A stretch of 9,186 bases of DNA. Origin: Bacteroidota bacterium (lineage in GTDB: Bacteria > Bacteroidota > Bacteroidia > JAADEI01). Below are positions 1-7,187 of this stretch, in pieces (positions within the stretch are counted from its first letter, which is position 1; each line of letters opens with the position of its first letter). The notes under the pieces were generated by a model. The model was given only the letters and a program-made list of their open reading frames with translations. It made no database searches and was not told the DNA's origin. A program made the position numbers and the translations under genes. Where the stretch lies: the NCBI GenBank assembly GCA_015490475.1, contig WFXT01000274.1, positions 1 to 9,186 on the forward strand, in the 5' to 3' direction.

Positions 1-2
1 CT

Positions 3-437
3 CAAGAAATACTGAACAATTTGAAGACTAAAAATTATGAGATAACTATATCTCTTTTAATTATTATCACATATGCTTCATTACTGAGTGGGCACAGCGT
101 TTCTGCTTACGTCGGAAAAATGGCTAAGTATATTAAGAATCATTTTGGTGAGTTAAAAATTATGCCTGCTTTAGAAAAACTCCTTGTTGCAATAGGAAAA
201 AGAAACTATGAGGATGCCAGAAAATTTTTCAACGAACTCAAAATGGCTCTTGATAAGAATCCCTTGGAAACCAATGTGTTCCGGCAAATTCCCTTTATGC
301 AAATCATTTACAGCATTATTTACCACGAGGACCTGCAAAAAGTACTGCAATCAACCGATTTTCACACAGAAGCCCTGCATTTAGAAGAAAGAACCCGCAA
401 ATATTTGCATAAAGAACTACTCATATCTACATTTTGA
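3..437 (+). CDS. C-terminal fragment of an unrecognised, mostly helical protein
   Basis: This reading frame is open from the left edge with no stop before position 437, so the true start probably lies outside the window. A TTG at 21 could act as a start, but nothing favours it. About 144 residues are visible. They are rich in Leu, Ile, Lys and Glu and look almost wholly alpha-helical. A hydrophobic stretch (EITISLLIIITYASLLSG) lies near the beginning; it could be a membrane segment or the buried helix of a helical-repeat fold. The tail is charged and amphipathic (HLEERTRKYLHKELL). I recognise no catalytic motif or family. The gene converges on the potassium channel gene and overlaps its 3' end by 11 bp, leaving no room for a terminator between them. 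That it is a coding region is fairly likely from its length and composition; its function is unknown. Confidence 0.55.
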   Translation, partial: QEILNNLKTKNYEITISLLIIITYASLLSGHSVSAYVGKMAKYIKNHFGELKIMPALEKLLVAIGKRNYEDARKFFNELKMALDKNPLETNVFRQIPFMQIIYSIIYHEDLQKVLQSTDFHTEALHLEERTRKYLHKELLISTF

Positions 438-1386
438 GTTTTTCAAGGACTTCTGGCTTTCCTGCTACAAGCAAAATCATGCCCGACTCAATGCGTGTTG
501 ACACAGGCGGAATAAATTGAACTGCTTTTCCTTGCCTTTTGATGCCAAGGATATGAATATCTCCTCCATACTCGGAATAAATTTCTTTTATGGTCTTCCC
601 ATTAATAGGACTATCATCATTTACCAGAACTTCTTCAATTAGAAAGTTGCTAACACTGAAGAGGTCCAACACATAAGGTTTTAGCACTGCATTAGCAATC
701 ATCTGTCCCATAAGTTCATAAGCCTGAATAATTCTATTTGCTCCTGCTTTATAGAGCAGTTCACGGGAGCGCCTATCTGTAGCAGGTGCAACTATATAAA
801 GGTCTGGATTTAATGTTCTGGCACTCATAACTGTAAATATGTTATCAGAGTCGTTTTCCATCAGAGCAATTAGTGCTCTGGCTTGTTTTATTCCTGCATC
901 CAATAATACTTTATCTTCCATCGGACTTCCTTCAATAACATTCATGCCATCTTCTCGTGCTCTGTCTGCACTTCGCTTGTGATAGGCAATTACGACCACT
1001 TTGCGCTTGTGCTTTTTTAAAAATTGGGCAACGTATCTTGCTATGCGTCCATAACCAGCAATAACGTAATGGTCTTTCATTTTCCTGAATTTAGGTAAAA
1101 AACTTCTTCTCCGCCATAGTTCCTCACTCAACACACTGGAAAATATTTCTGTTACGGCTATTGCAATAACTCCCCATCCCATTACTATGACAAGCATTGT
1201 CCAAACCTTACCTCCAGTACTCAAGGGAAACACTTCTCCATACCCCACAGTAGTTATTGTTATTATGGTCATATAGAGAGCATCAAACCAGTCAACATCT
1301 TCAATCAGGACATAACCCCACGTGGAAAGTCCGATTACAACCAGTGTAATAGCAAGCCAGAAAATAAATCTCTTTCCCTGCTTCAT
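427..1386 (-). CDS. Two-TM potassium channel with C-terminal RCK (TrkA-N/TrkA-C) domain
   Basis: A 319-residue potassium channel subunit of the MthK type, expected to form a tetrameric K+ pore in the inner membrane with a cytoplasmic gating ring. Seen in order: TM1 (about 7-26), pore helix and selectivity filter TTVGYGE (45-51), TM2 (about 60-82), a basic linker (WRRR at 91-94), an RCK-N Rossmann domain starting at HYVIAGYGRIA (106-116), and an RCK-C domain (about 240-319) ending in GKPEVLEKLKM, which resembles the MthK C-terminus. The Rossmann domain is atypical: the glycine motif ends in Ala rather than Gly, the acidic residue that usually closes beta-2 is replaced (VVVIAYHK, 130-137), and the usual GDxT is GSPM (153-156). 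NAD(H) binding is therefore doubtful. The start at 1386 lies about 12 nt downstream of the predicted transcription start. Length and domain order are normal for the family; the gating ligand cannot be inferred. Confidence 0.93.
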   Translation of the reverse strand: MKQGKRFIFWLAITLVVIGLSTWGYVLIEDVDWFDALYMTIITITTVGYGEVFPLSTGGKVWTMLVIVMGWGVIAIAVTEIFSSVLSEELWRRRSFLPKFRKMKDHYVIAGYGRIARYVAQFLKKHKRKVVVIAYHKRSADRAREDGMNVIEGSPMEDKVLLDAGIKQARALIALMENDSDNIFTVMSARTLNPDLYIVAPATDRRSRELLYKAGANRIIQAYELMGQMIANAVLKPYVLDLFSVSNFLIEEVLVNDDSPINGKTIKEIYSEYGGDIHILGIKRQGKAVQFIPPVSTRIESGMILLVAGKPEVLEKLKM

Positions 1387-1403
1387 CCTCTTCGTGATGT
1401 CTG

Positions 1404-1433
1404 CAAAATTACGCTAATTAACCCTCTAAGCAA
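1404..1433 (-). promoter_or_regulatory. Bacteroidota-type promoter of the potassium channel gene
   Basis: On the minus strand a TTG (1433-1431) is followed after 19 nt by TAATTTTG (1411-1404). This is an exact fit to the Bacteroidota housekeeping consensus TTG-N19-TAnnTTTG. It sits in the 51-bp gap between the protease stop and the channel start, and predicts transcription starting near 1397 with a leader of about a dozen bases. The channel gene therefore need not depend on read-through from the protease. The element was recognised by eye and has not been tested. Confidence 0.55.
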
Positions 1434-1437
1434 CCCC

Positions 1438-3729
1438 CTACCTACTGGTGCCGGGAATAAAAGCCTTAAAAGTGTTTTCATTATTTATAGTTACAAAATA
1501 TAGTCCTGCGGGAACATCAATAACTTTGGATTCTTTGCTATACATATAAAACCTCATTGTTCTGCCAATAACGTCGTAGAGTGAAATCTCCACTACATCG
1601 GGACAATAATTTACTATAGTGAATTTGCCATTTCTGACGCCTCCAAAAACACATTGGTCTGAAAATCCTGTTGCTTCTACGAACGTATATGTGCAAGAAC
1701 CGTCATCGTAGTCTGCATTTGGGTCATAATTATCGGCTGTTGTGTCAGTGCATCCACCTGTTAAAGTATTAGCAAGGGCAGAATAAGCATCTAATTTGCC
1801 ATAGCCCCACATAATGTTTGGTGTTGGACCAGTGAAGGAATCTGTACGAGCATTTTGTATTATAGCATCTTTTATCTCTTGATATGTAGCATCTGGTTTG
1901 ACACTGAGATAAAGCCCTGCTACTCCAGCAACCACTGGACTGGCAAGCGATGTGCCCCCTATCGCCCAATAATAATTGGACACAAGACGCCATCTCAATG
2001 GTGAACCAGCAATAGTGCTCACTGCATTTGACGCCACAGTAGTGATGGTAAATTGTCCGGTGGAACTAATGTCTGGTTTCATGAGTCCTGTTCTGGTGGG
2101 TCCCCAACTGCTGGTGCTATACAGTTCTCCCACAGAGAACCCGCTCAGGGTTTGTAGATTGCTATCTATATCATACCACTCTGTTCTGTTGACGTAGTTA
2201 GCAACAGTAATGACTTCTGGTCTGCATTGAAGTCCTGAAACTATGGTCATTTCCCAATTGGGGGCTGTAAGACTGTCTGCAAAAGGAACTCCATTCAAAT
2301 CTGGATAATTGGCAGAATCAACGAGAGTGGTTGTGCCAGTTAGCCGGATGTGGCTCCATGTGTCCCACGCAGTGTCTGTATTTATTGTTGTTCTCAGCCA
2401 GTGAACGTGTTTATACTGCCAACCGGTGCCTGTCCATTTGGGAACTGCCACGATTACTGCTGTTGCTGAGTCGTACAAATATCCGCAATACCATTGCACT
2501 ATGAGATGCGTCTGACCACCCACGGTTAATATGTCAACTAACGAATCATTGGGGTCTGCCGTCTTAATTGCACATGTCAAAAAGTCATGAGTGGGGGTTG
2601 ACGCCATCGTTCCACGCCACAAACCTCCATAAACGGAATCCAGAGCGAGCGAAAACCTTACAAGATGCGAATTATAAACTGGTCCATAAAATTCAAGCCA
2701 CATGCTAGAATCTGGTCTAACCTGTATTTCCCTAACTGAATCATATACAAACCATGCCTGATTGCGTAGATTATCAAATCTGGCATGCCAAGGTGAAAAA
2801 CGACGTCCATTACCTGCAGCACTGACAATAACTCTACCCGGCTTTTCATTCAACATGCTGGCAATTAATTGAGACGTGGGGTCAAAACCATCATGGGACC
2901 CTCCATAGACTCCAAGACTAACATTAACCGCAATGGGCATTCCCAGCGAATCCGCCTTCTGAAACATGTATTGAATAGCATCTGCAAGGTGCGTGAAAAA
3001 GGGGGAAGAAAAATCAACGGCTACCATGATAATATATGCTTCTGGTGCCACTCCTGGGTATTGTGGATTGGCAGAGCCGTTGCCAGCAGCATTGCCTGCT
3101 ACTGAAGTTCCATGTCCGAGGAAGGACACAGGGTCTTGATGCGTAGCCATGCCACTTTCTATGTCTTGACGGGTCCACTCACAACCATAACCAAACGGTG
3201 CAGGGGGATTACCGCAATTAGCACGCTGGTCCCAAACAAACAAAATTCTACTTTTGCCAACGCTGTCCCAGAAATCAGGATGATTAATATCTATGCCCGT
3301 ATCGGCAAATCCCAGAATTACTCCTTTACCTTTAATAGGGAAATAGAAAGGTGGGTCTCCTCTGAACAACGGAACAATATTATTATTTACAAGTTTCATA
3401 TCCGACAAGGGAACGGGACGCTCCCATTGATAGTCAATCCATTTGATAAACCTATGTTTAGCAAGTGTCCTAATATTATTAACAGGTAAATGAACAACAG
3501 CCCACTTGCCATAATGGTATAACACTTTACCTCCTAATGCTGTTATAACCTCATATAAGGAATCCATGTTTGTTGCCTTAACGAACAGTCCCATCGTTCT
3601 GTTAGGTTCTGTCCTTAAATATTTTGAAGATTTTTTCAAGAATATGTTAAGGTGGGGACTTATTACTTGTCCCATGGATATACCTTGGACAATGAGCAAG
3701 CCTGTTATTAGAACAAAAAGCCTTTTCAT
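1438..3729 (-). CDS. Secreted subtilisin-like (S8) serine protease with type IX secretion-like tail
   Basis: A 763-residue exported serine endopeptidase. Residues 1-20 form a Sec signal peptide (MKRLF, then a hydrophobic core). A propeptide-like region follows, to about 110. The S8 catalytic residues are all present: Asp143 in FADTGID, His206 in LGHGTSVAG, the oxyanion Asn307 in SAAGNG, and Ser594 in GGTSLASPVVAG. Between Asn307 and Ser594 the domain carries an insert of roughly 190 residues (about 311-500), rich in Trp, Tyr, Thr and Asp and probably a beta-sandwich, as in some large bacterial subtilases. The C-terminus has a cysteine-bounded acidic module GCTD...DDGSC (659-679), common in Bacteroidota surface proteins. 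It then has a beta-rich tail with LYDVIGR and VPAGLYFVTI that resembles the type IX sorting domain, but lacks the usual PNP motif and the usual basic end. The protein is probably secreted or surface-anchored. Its substrate cannot be told. It is flanked by its own promoter region and reads towards the channel gene. Confidence 0.93.
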   Translation of the reverse strand: MKRLFVLITGLLIVQGISMGQVISPHLNIFLKKSSKYLRTEPNRTMGLFVKATNMDSLYEVITALGGKVLYHYGKWAVVHLPVNNIRTLAKHRFIKWIDYQWERPVPLSDMKLVNNNIVPLFRGDPPFYFPIKGKGVILGFADTGIDINHPDFWDSVGKSRILFVWDQRANCGNPPAPFGYGCEWTRQDIESGMATHQDPVSFLGHGTSVAGNAAGNGSANPQYPGVAPEAYIIMVAVDFSSPFFTHLADAIQYMFQKADSLGMPIAVNVSLGVYGGSHDGFDPTSQLIASMLNEKPGRVIVSAAGNGRRFSPWHARFDNLRNQAWFVYDSVREIQVRPDSSMWLEFYGPVYNSHLVRFSLALDSVYGGLWRGTMASTPTHDFLTCAIKTADPNDSLVDILTVGGQTHLIVQWYCGYLYDSATAVIVAVPKWTGTGWQYKHVHWLRTTINTDTAWDTWSHIRLTGTTTLVDSANYPDLNGVPFADSLTAPNWEMTIVSGLQCRPEVITVANYVNRTEWYDIDSNLQTLSGFSVGELYSTSSWGPTRTGLMKPDISSTGQFTITTVASNAVSTIAGSPLRWRLVSNYYWAIGGTSLASPVVAGVAGLYLSVKPDATYQEIKDAIIQNARTDSFTGPTPNIMWGYGKLDAYSALANTLTGGCTDTTADNYDPNADYDDGSCTYTFVEATGFSDQCVFGGVRNGKFTIVNYCPDVVEISLYDVIGRTMRFYMYSKESKVIDVPAGLYFVTINNENTFKAFIPGTSR
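1441..1755 (-). other. GCTD...DGSC module and T9SS-like C-terminal tail of the protease
   Basis: This is the sub-region coding for about residues 659-763 of the protease. The first 21 residues follow the pattern GCTDxxAxNYDPxAxxDDGSC, an acidic, possibly cation-binding module with two flanking cysteines. The final 65 or so residues have the strand pattern of the Por/T9SS type A sorting domain: GKFTI, EISLYDVIGR, then IDVPAGLYFVTI and a short last strand. The domain boundary is judged by eye. Assignment to type IX secretion is inferred from this likeness and from the other Bacteroidota signals in the window. Confidence 0.6.
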
Positions 3730-3759
3730 TTCTGTTTAACTTTTAAGTGGGTGTTGCTT

Positions 3760-3767
3760 CAAAATTA
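3760..3767 (-). promoter_or_regulatory. Candidate -7 box of the protease promoter in the divergent spacer
   Basis: The minus strand carries TAATTTTG, an exact match to TAnnTTTG and identical to the box before the channel gene, about 30 nt upstream of the protease start. It would give a leader of roughly 24 nt. No TTG lies at the expected distance upstream; the nearest match is TTTA with a 21-nt spacer, inside the start of engB. The promoter is therefore weaker in outline than that of the channel gene. A TTGACA at 3780-3775 is too close to pair with it. For the opposite strand, TAACTTTT (3737-3744) matches 7 of 8 positions and might serve engB, but no -33 partner was found. Confidence 0.35.
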
Positions 3768-3781
3768 AAACTTATGTCAAT

Positions 3782-4405
3782 ATGGTGGTAAAGCCACAGT
3801 ATAAAGTGCGATTTGCTGGTTCTTTCACTTCATTGAAAGATATGCCACGGACAGCAAAACCTGAATTTGCTTTTATTGGACGCTCAAATGTTGGGAAATC
3901 ATCACTTATTAACATGCTCATGGGACAAAATATTGCCAAGACGTCTGCTAAACCAGGAAAGACACAAACAATAAATCTATTTAATGTTGAAGACAGATGG
4001 TATCTGGCTGATTTACCGGGATATGGCTATGCAAAGACTGCTAAAACCAGACGTCAGCAGTGGCAGAGAATGATTTCAGAATATTTGCTAAGGCGTCCTG
4101 AATTAACCAATGTGTTTGTGTTAATAGATATCAGACATGAACCACAGCCCATTGACTACGATTTTATAAGATGGACGGGCGAAAATCAACTCCCCATAGC
4201 AATTGTATTTACCAAAGCAGATAAGGTATCCAAAAATGAGTTAAAAAGAACCGTTACACAATGGCAAAAACTATTATCCACAGAGTGGGAAGAACTGCCT
4301 GAAATGTTTATTTCATCGGCGAAAACAAAACTTGGCAGAGAAGACCTTCTTAATTTTATCCATGAAACACTAAAGCAAATTGACCTCTCTTCGCACAAAT
4401 ACTAA
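3782..4405 (+). CDS. engB: Ribosome biogenesis GTP-binding protein EngB (YsxC/YihA)
   Basis: A 207-residue TrmE-Era-EngA-EngB-Septin family GTPase, needed in studied bacteria for assembly of the large ribosomal subunit in the cytoplasm. All GTPase motifs are seen: G1 GRSNVGKSS (33-41), the G2 region KPGKTQTIN (58-66) with its Thr residues, G3 DLPGYGYAK (77-85), G4 TKADK (144-148) and G5 SSAK (178-181). GRSNVGKSS and DLPGYGYA are diagnostic of EngB within the family, and the length is usual. ATG at 3782 gives the expected short N-terminal extension before the FAGSF strand. It is the first gene of the plus-strand cluster and is separated from mltG by only 3 bp, so it is probably co-transcribed with the genes that follow. 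Confidence 0.96.
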   Translation: MVVKPQYKVRFAGSFTSLKDMPRTAKPEFAFIGRSNVGKSSLINMLMGQNIAKTSAKPGKTQTINLFNVEDRWYLADLPGYGYAKTAKTRRQQWQRMISEYLLRRPELTNVFVLIDIRHEPQPIDYDFIRWTGENQLPIAIVFTKADKVSKNELKRTVTQWQKLLSTEWEELPEMFISSAKTKLGREDLLNFIHETLKQIDLSSHKY

Positions 4406-4408
4406 TTA

Positions 4409-5491
4409 ATGGTTAAGAGAAAACACGTTAAGCAAAAGTTACGCATCAGATGGTTCCTATTATTGTTTATATTTAGTCTTATTATTCTTCTCACAGTGGG
4501 ACTCTACTTTTATAGACTACTTTTTGCCCCTTCTGTTTCAGTCAAAGAAGAAGGTGGTGTGACTTACCTATATATTCCCACTGGTGCCACTTTTGAACGA
4601 GTTATTGACGACCTATGCAAGCAGGGAATAGTATCCGATTGTGAAGCATTCAGATGGTTGGCACGCCAAATGAACTATCATAAACACGTATATCCAGGAC
4701 GCTATCGCATTGACGATAACATGTCTTATCCAGAACTAATAAGGATGCTACGTTCTGGACAACAGGAACCTTTACGTTTGACGTGGAAAAAATTCAGATT
4801 CCTCCCTGAAATAGCGGGATTCTTTGGAAAATATCTTGAACCAGATTCACAGGCTATAATGAAAGTGCTAACAGATACAGTTTTTCTTGCAAAATATGGT
4901 TTAACACCTCAGACAGTGCTTGCCATTTTTATTCCTGATACATATGAATTCCTATGGAACACTTCTCCTCAAGAATTAATAGACAGGATGTATAAGGAAT
5001 ATGAAAAATTCTGGACTGCGGAACGACGCGAGAAAGCCCGAAAGATAGGCTTAAGTCCGATGCAAGTAATGATTTTAGCGTCCATAGTTGAAAGTGAAAC
5101 TTATCGCGTAGATGAAATGCCTATCATAGCAGGGGTTTACCTGAACAGATTACGAAAAGGGATGCGACTTCAAGCCGACCCAACAATAAAATATGCTCTT
5201 GGGGATTGGTCTATTCGTCGCATAACGTGGAAAATGCTTGAAGTGGAATCTCCGTATAACACTTACAAATATAAAGGCTTGCCCCCTGGACCAATAGGGA
5301 CGCCCTCTAAACAGGCTATTGAAGCAGTCCTTAATGCCAAGAAGCACGATTTCTTGTTTTTCTGTGCCAGAACGGACGGGTCCGGCTACCACGATTTTTC
5401 AAGAACCTTCCAGGAACATCTGGCATGTGCCAGACGATGGCGACAATATCTTAACCAAAAAATGCGGGAAGCCAAACAAAAGCAGTCGTAA
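4409..5491 (+). CDS. mltG: Endolytic murein transglycosylase MltG (YceG-like)
   Basis: A 360-residue, single-pass inner-membrane lytic transglycosylase. MltG cleaves nascent glycan strands internally and is thought to terminate peptidoglycan polymerisation. A basic cytoplasmic start (KRKHVKQKLRIRW) precedes one TM helix (about 15-36). A LysM-like segment follows (YLYIPTGATFERVIDDL; PGRYRI), then the YceG catalytic domain. The catalytic Glu is Glu228 in ASIVESET, matching Glu218 in ASIVEKET of the E. coli enzyme. Other conserved blocks are FIPDTYEF (174-181), YLNRLRKGMRLQADPTIKYALG (244-265), YNTYKYKGLPPGPIGTPS (283-300) and YHDFSRTFQEH (327-337). Length is normal. The stop codon abuts the start of the next gene (TAAATG), so the two are probably translated from one message. 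No metal-related role is known for MltG, so its presence beside the transporter is probably just shared transcription. Confidence 0.96.
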   Translation: MVKRKHVKQKLRIRWFLLLFIFSLIILLTVGLYFYRLLFAPSVSVKEEGGVTYLYIPTGATFERVIDDLCKQGIVSDCEAFRWLARQMNYHKHVYPGRYRIDDNMSYPELIRMLRSGQQEPLRLTWKKFRFLPEIAGFFGKYLEPDSQAIMKVLTDTVFLAKYGLTPQTVLAIFIPDTYEFLWNTSPQELIDRMYKEYEKFWTAERREKARKIGLSPMQVMILASIVESETYRVDEMPIIAGVYLNRLRKGMRLQADPTIKYALGDWSIRRITWKMLEVESPYNTYKYKGLPPGPIGTPSKQAIEAVLNAKKHDFLFFCARTDGSGYHDFSRTFQEHLACARRWRQYLNQKMREAKQKQS

Positions 5492-6433
5492 ATGTCAAAA
5501 AAAATCTACACTTTGTTGCTCGGTCTAACAGTGCTTTTGCTTTCTTGTACTGTTCAAGAAAAACCAGAGCATTGTAGTAACAAACCTTATGTAGTTGCTT
5601 CAACGGGAATAGTGGCTGATGTTGTAAAGCATGTGGGTGGTAATCTTTTATGTGTAGATGCCTTAATGGGTCCTGGAACAGACCCTCATCTTTATAAGGC
5701 AACTCCCGGTGATATTAATAAACTTCTTAATGCAGACATTGTCTTCTATCATGGACTGCACTTAGAAGGAAAGATGAGTGAAGTCTTTCTGGGTTTGAAA
5801 AAGAAACGAGCCAATACATTTGCAATTACTGACGGCATTCCTGATTCATTACTTATCATGGCAGATAGTGCCACAAAGACTTATGACCCGCACGTTTGGT
5901 TTAGCATGCCCTTGTGGAAATTGGTAACAATGCATGTAACTGAAATCCTATCGGATAAATATCCACAACATTCATCTGAGTTTAAGCAGAATGCTCAAGA
6001 ATACATTGCCCGATTGATGGAAGAACATAAATATGCTCAAAAGCAACTTGGACAGATTCCTCCCAACAAACGAGTTTTAATCACATCTCACGATGCATTT
6101 GCTTATTTAGGGAAAGAGTATGGCATTGAAGTTTATACTTTACAAGGGGTCTCCACACTTGATAGATACGGCATTGCAGACATAGAAAAACTGGCTAATT
6201 TAATTGTTGAGCGTAAAATTCCTGCTATCTTTGTTGAAACGTCGGTTAACAACAAAGGCATTCTTGCTTTGAAAGAATTAGTGCGACGAAAAGGATGGAA
6301 TGTTAAAATTGGTGGTACTCTCTATTCAGATGCTCTTGGTGAGCCGGGCACAATAGCAGAAACGCTACCAGGAATGTTCAGAAGCAACATAGACACAATT
6401 GTAAATGGATTGCTCTATGAACACAGTAATTAA
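5492..6433 (+). CDS. troA: Mn/Zn/Fe ABC transporter substrate-binding lipoprotein (TroA/YtgA family)
   Basis: A 313-residue cluster A-I metal-binding protein that captures Mn, Zn or Fe outside the inner membrane and delivers it to the permease pair. It has a lipoprotein signal peptide with lipobox LLSC, so Cys19 would be lipidated. Likely metal ligands are His66 (GTDPHLY), His134 (YDPHVWF), His200 (LITSHDAFAY) and Asp280 (TLYSDALG). This His-His-His-Asp set and its spacing agree with treponemal TroA rather than the PsaA/MntC His-His-Glu-Asp set. There is no His between His90 and His134, so the His-rich loop typical of many ZnuA proteins is missing. QGVSTLDRYGIADI and IPAIFVETSVNNKG are typical of the TroA/SitA branch. 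The metal cannot be settled from the sequence. The start codon directly follows the mltG stop, and the end overlaps the ATPase gene. Confidence 0.93.
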   Translation: MSKKIYTLLLGLTVLLLSCTVQEKPEHCSNKPYVVASTGIVADVVKHVGGNLLCVDALMGPGTDPHLYKATPGDINKLLNADIVFYHGLHLEGKMSEVFLGLKKKRANTFAITDGIPDSLLIMADSATKTYDPHVWFSMPLWKLVTMHVTEILSDKYPQHSSEFKQNAQEYIARLMEEHKYAQKQLGQIPPNKRVLITSHDAFAYLGKEYGIEVYTLQGVSTLDRYGIADIEKLANLIVERKIPAIFVETSVNNKGILALKELVRRKGWNVKIGGTLYSDALGEPGTIAETLPGMFRSNIDTIVNGLLYEHSN

Positions 6434-7187
6434 AGTGTCCAATTTAACAGCGGGGTATGACACCGGTCCCGTCATCTGGGGTGTTTCCTTTGAAATACCC
6501 GAGGGGGTTGTTGCAGGAATAGTTGGACCTAATGGTGCAGGGAAATCAACATTGCTCAAGGTTATGGTTGGTATGCTAAAACCACATTCTGGAACGGTGC
6601 TTTTCTGGAACAAACAATATGACGAAGTTTATAAACGCATTGCCTATGTTCCTCAAAAAGAAGAAGTTGACTGGACATTTCCAGCCACTGTGTACGATGT
6701 TGTAATGATGGGGCGTTGGGTCCATAGAAGGCTGTGGGGTCGCATAACCAAAACCGATAGGGAATTAGTCAAACAAGCCCTTGAAACCGTTGAAATGTGG
6801 GACTATCGCCACAGACAGATTTCAAGATTGTCTGGTGGACAACAACAAAGGGTTTTCTTTGCTCGTGCCCTTGCTCAGGACCCAGACCTATTCCTGCTTG
6901 ACGAACCATTTGCCGGGGTGGATATGAAAACAGAAGAGAAATTGCTTGAATTGTTGAAAAATCAGGCTTCCCAAGGCAAAACAGTGGTAGTAGTTCATCA
7001 CAATCTTTTTACAGCCTCGGAACATTTCCAGTGGCTGGTCCTTCTCAATATGCATGTGGTGTCAGCAGGTCCTCCCGACAGTGTCCTCACTCCGGAAAAC
7101 ATTGAACGGGCTTATGGTGGACATCTGCCGGTTCTTGCACGACTCAGTCAGAGATTATCTTCTCTGAAAGAAAAGCCAACCAGATGA
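6405..7187 (+). CDS. troB: Mn/Zn/Fe ABC transporter ATPase subunit (TroB/MntB-like)
   Basis: A 260-residue ABC ATPase that powers the metal importer from the cytoplasmic face. Seen: Walker A GPNGAGKST (41-49), Q-loop in YVPQKEEVDWTFP (81-93), ABC signature LSGGQQQR (142-149), Walker B DLFLLDEP (161-168), D-loop AGVD (170-173) and switch His199 in VVHHN. The Q-loop sequence VPQKEEVDW is typical of the manganese/zinc branch and helps set the substrate class. Two ATG starts are possible. The one at 6405 overlaps the binding-protein gene by 29 bp; the one at 6417 gives MNTVIKVSNL, a more usual N-terminus, with a 17-bp overlap. No Shine-Dalgarno sequence decides between them. The stop overlaps the next start as ATGA, which suggests coupled translation with the permease fusion. 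Confidence 0.95.
   Translation: MDCSMNTVIKVSNLTAGYDTGPVIWGVSFEIPEGVVAGIVGPNGAGKSTLLKVMVGMLKPHSGTVLFWNKQYDEVYKRIAYVPQKEEVDWTFPATVYDVVMMGRWVHRRLWGRITKTDRELVKQALETVEMWDYRHRQISRLSGGQQQRVFFARALAQDPDLFLLDEPFAGVDMKTEEKLLELLKNQASQGKTVVVVHHNLFTASEHFQWLVLLNMHVVSAGPPDSVLTPENIERAYGGHLPVLARLSQRLSSLKEKPTR

Noticed and set aside
427..440. A bidirectional terminator between the left-edge gene and the channel gene
   Set aside because: The genes overlap by 11 bp and I saw no GC-rich hairpin with a T-run at the junction.
1769..3489. Several open frames of 60-125 codons on both strands inside the protease gene (for example 1769-1993, 1976-2197, 2869-3105, 3112-3489)
   Set aside because: They lie wholly within a long gene with intact catalytic motifs, have no recognisable protein features, and are explained as shadow frames.
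3740..3771. Inverted repeat CTTTTAA / TTAAAAC in the divergent spacer, considered as an operator for the fused regulator
   Set aside because: The arms are only six matching A/T bases around an 18-nt loop in AT-rich DNA. They do not resemble known DtxR or MntR boxes, so chance is the simpler explanation.
3775..3780. TTGACA on the minus strand as a sigma-70 -35 box for the protease
   Set aside because: No TATAAT-like sequence lies 16-18 nt downstream, and it is only about 10 nt from the TAATTTTG box, too close to act as its -33 partner.
4186..5702. Minus-strand frames at 4186-4398, 5150-5392 and 5451-5702, and a plus-strand frame at 5319-5528
   Set aside because: Each overlaps engB, mltG or the binding-protein gene, and the products show no domain or low-complexity signal suggesting a real gene.
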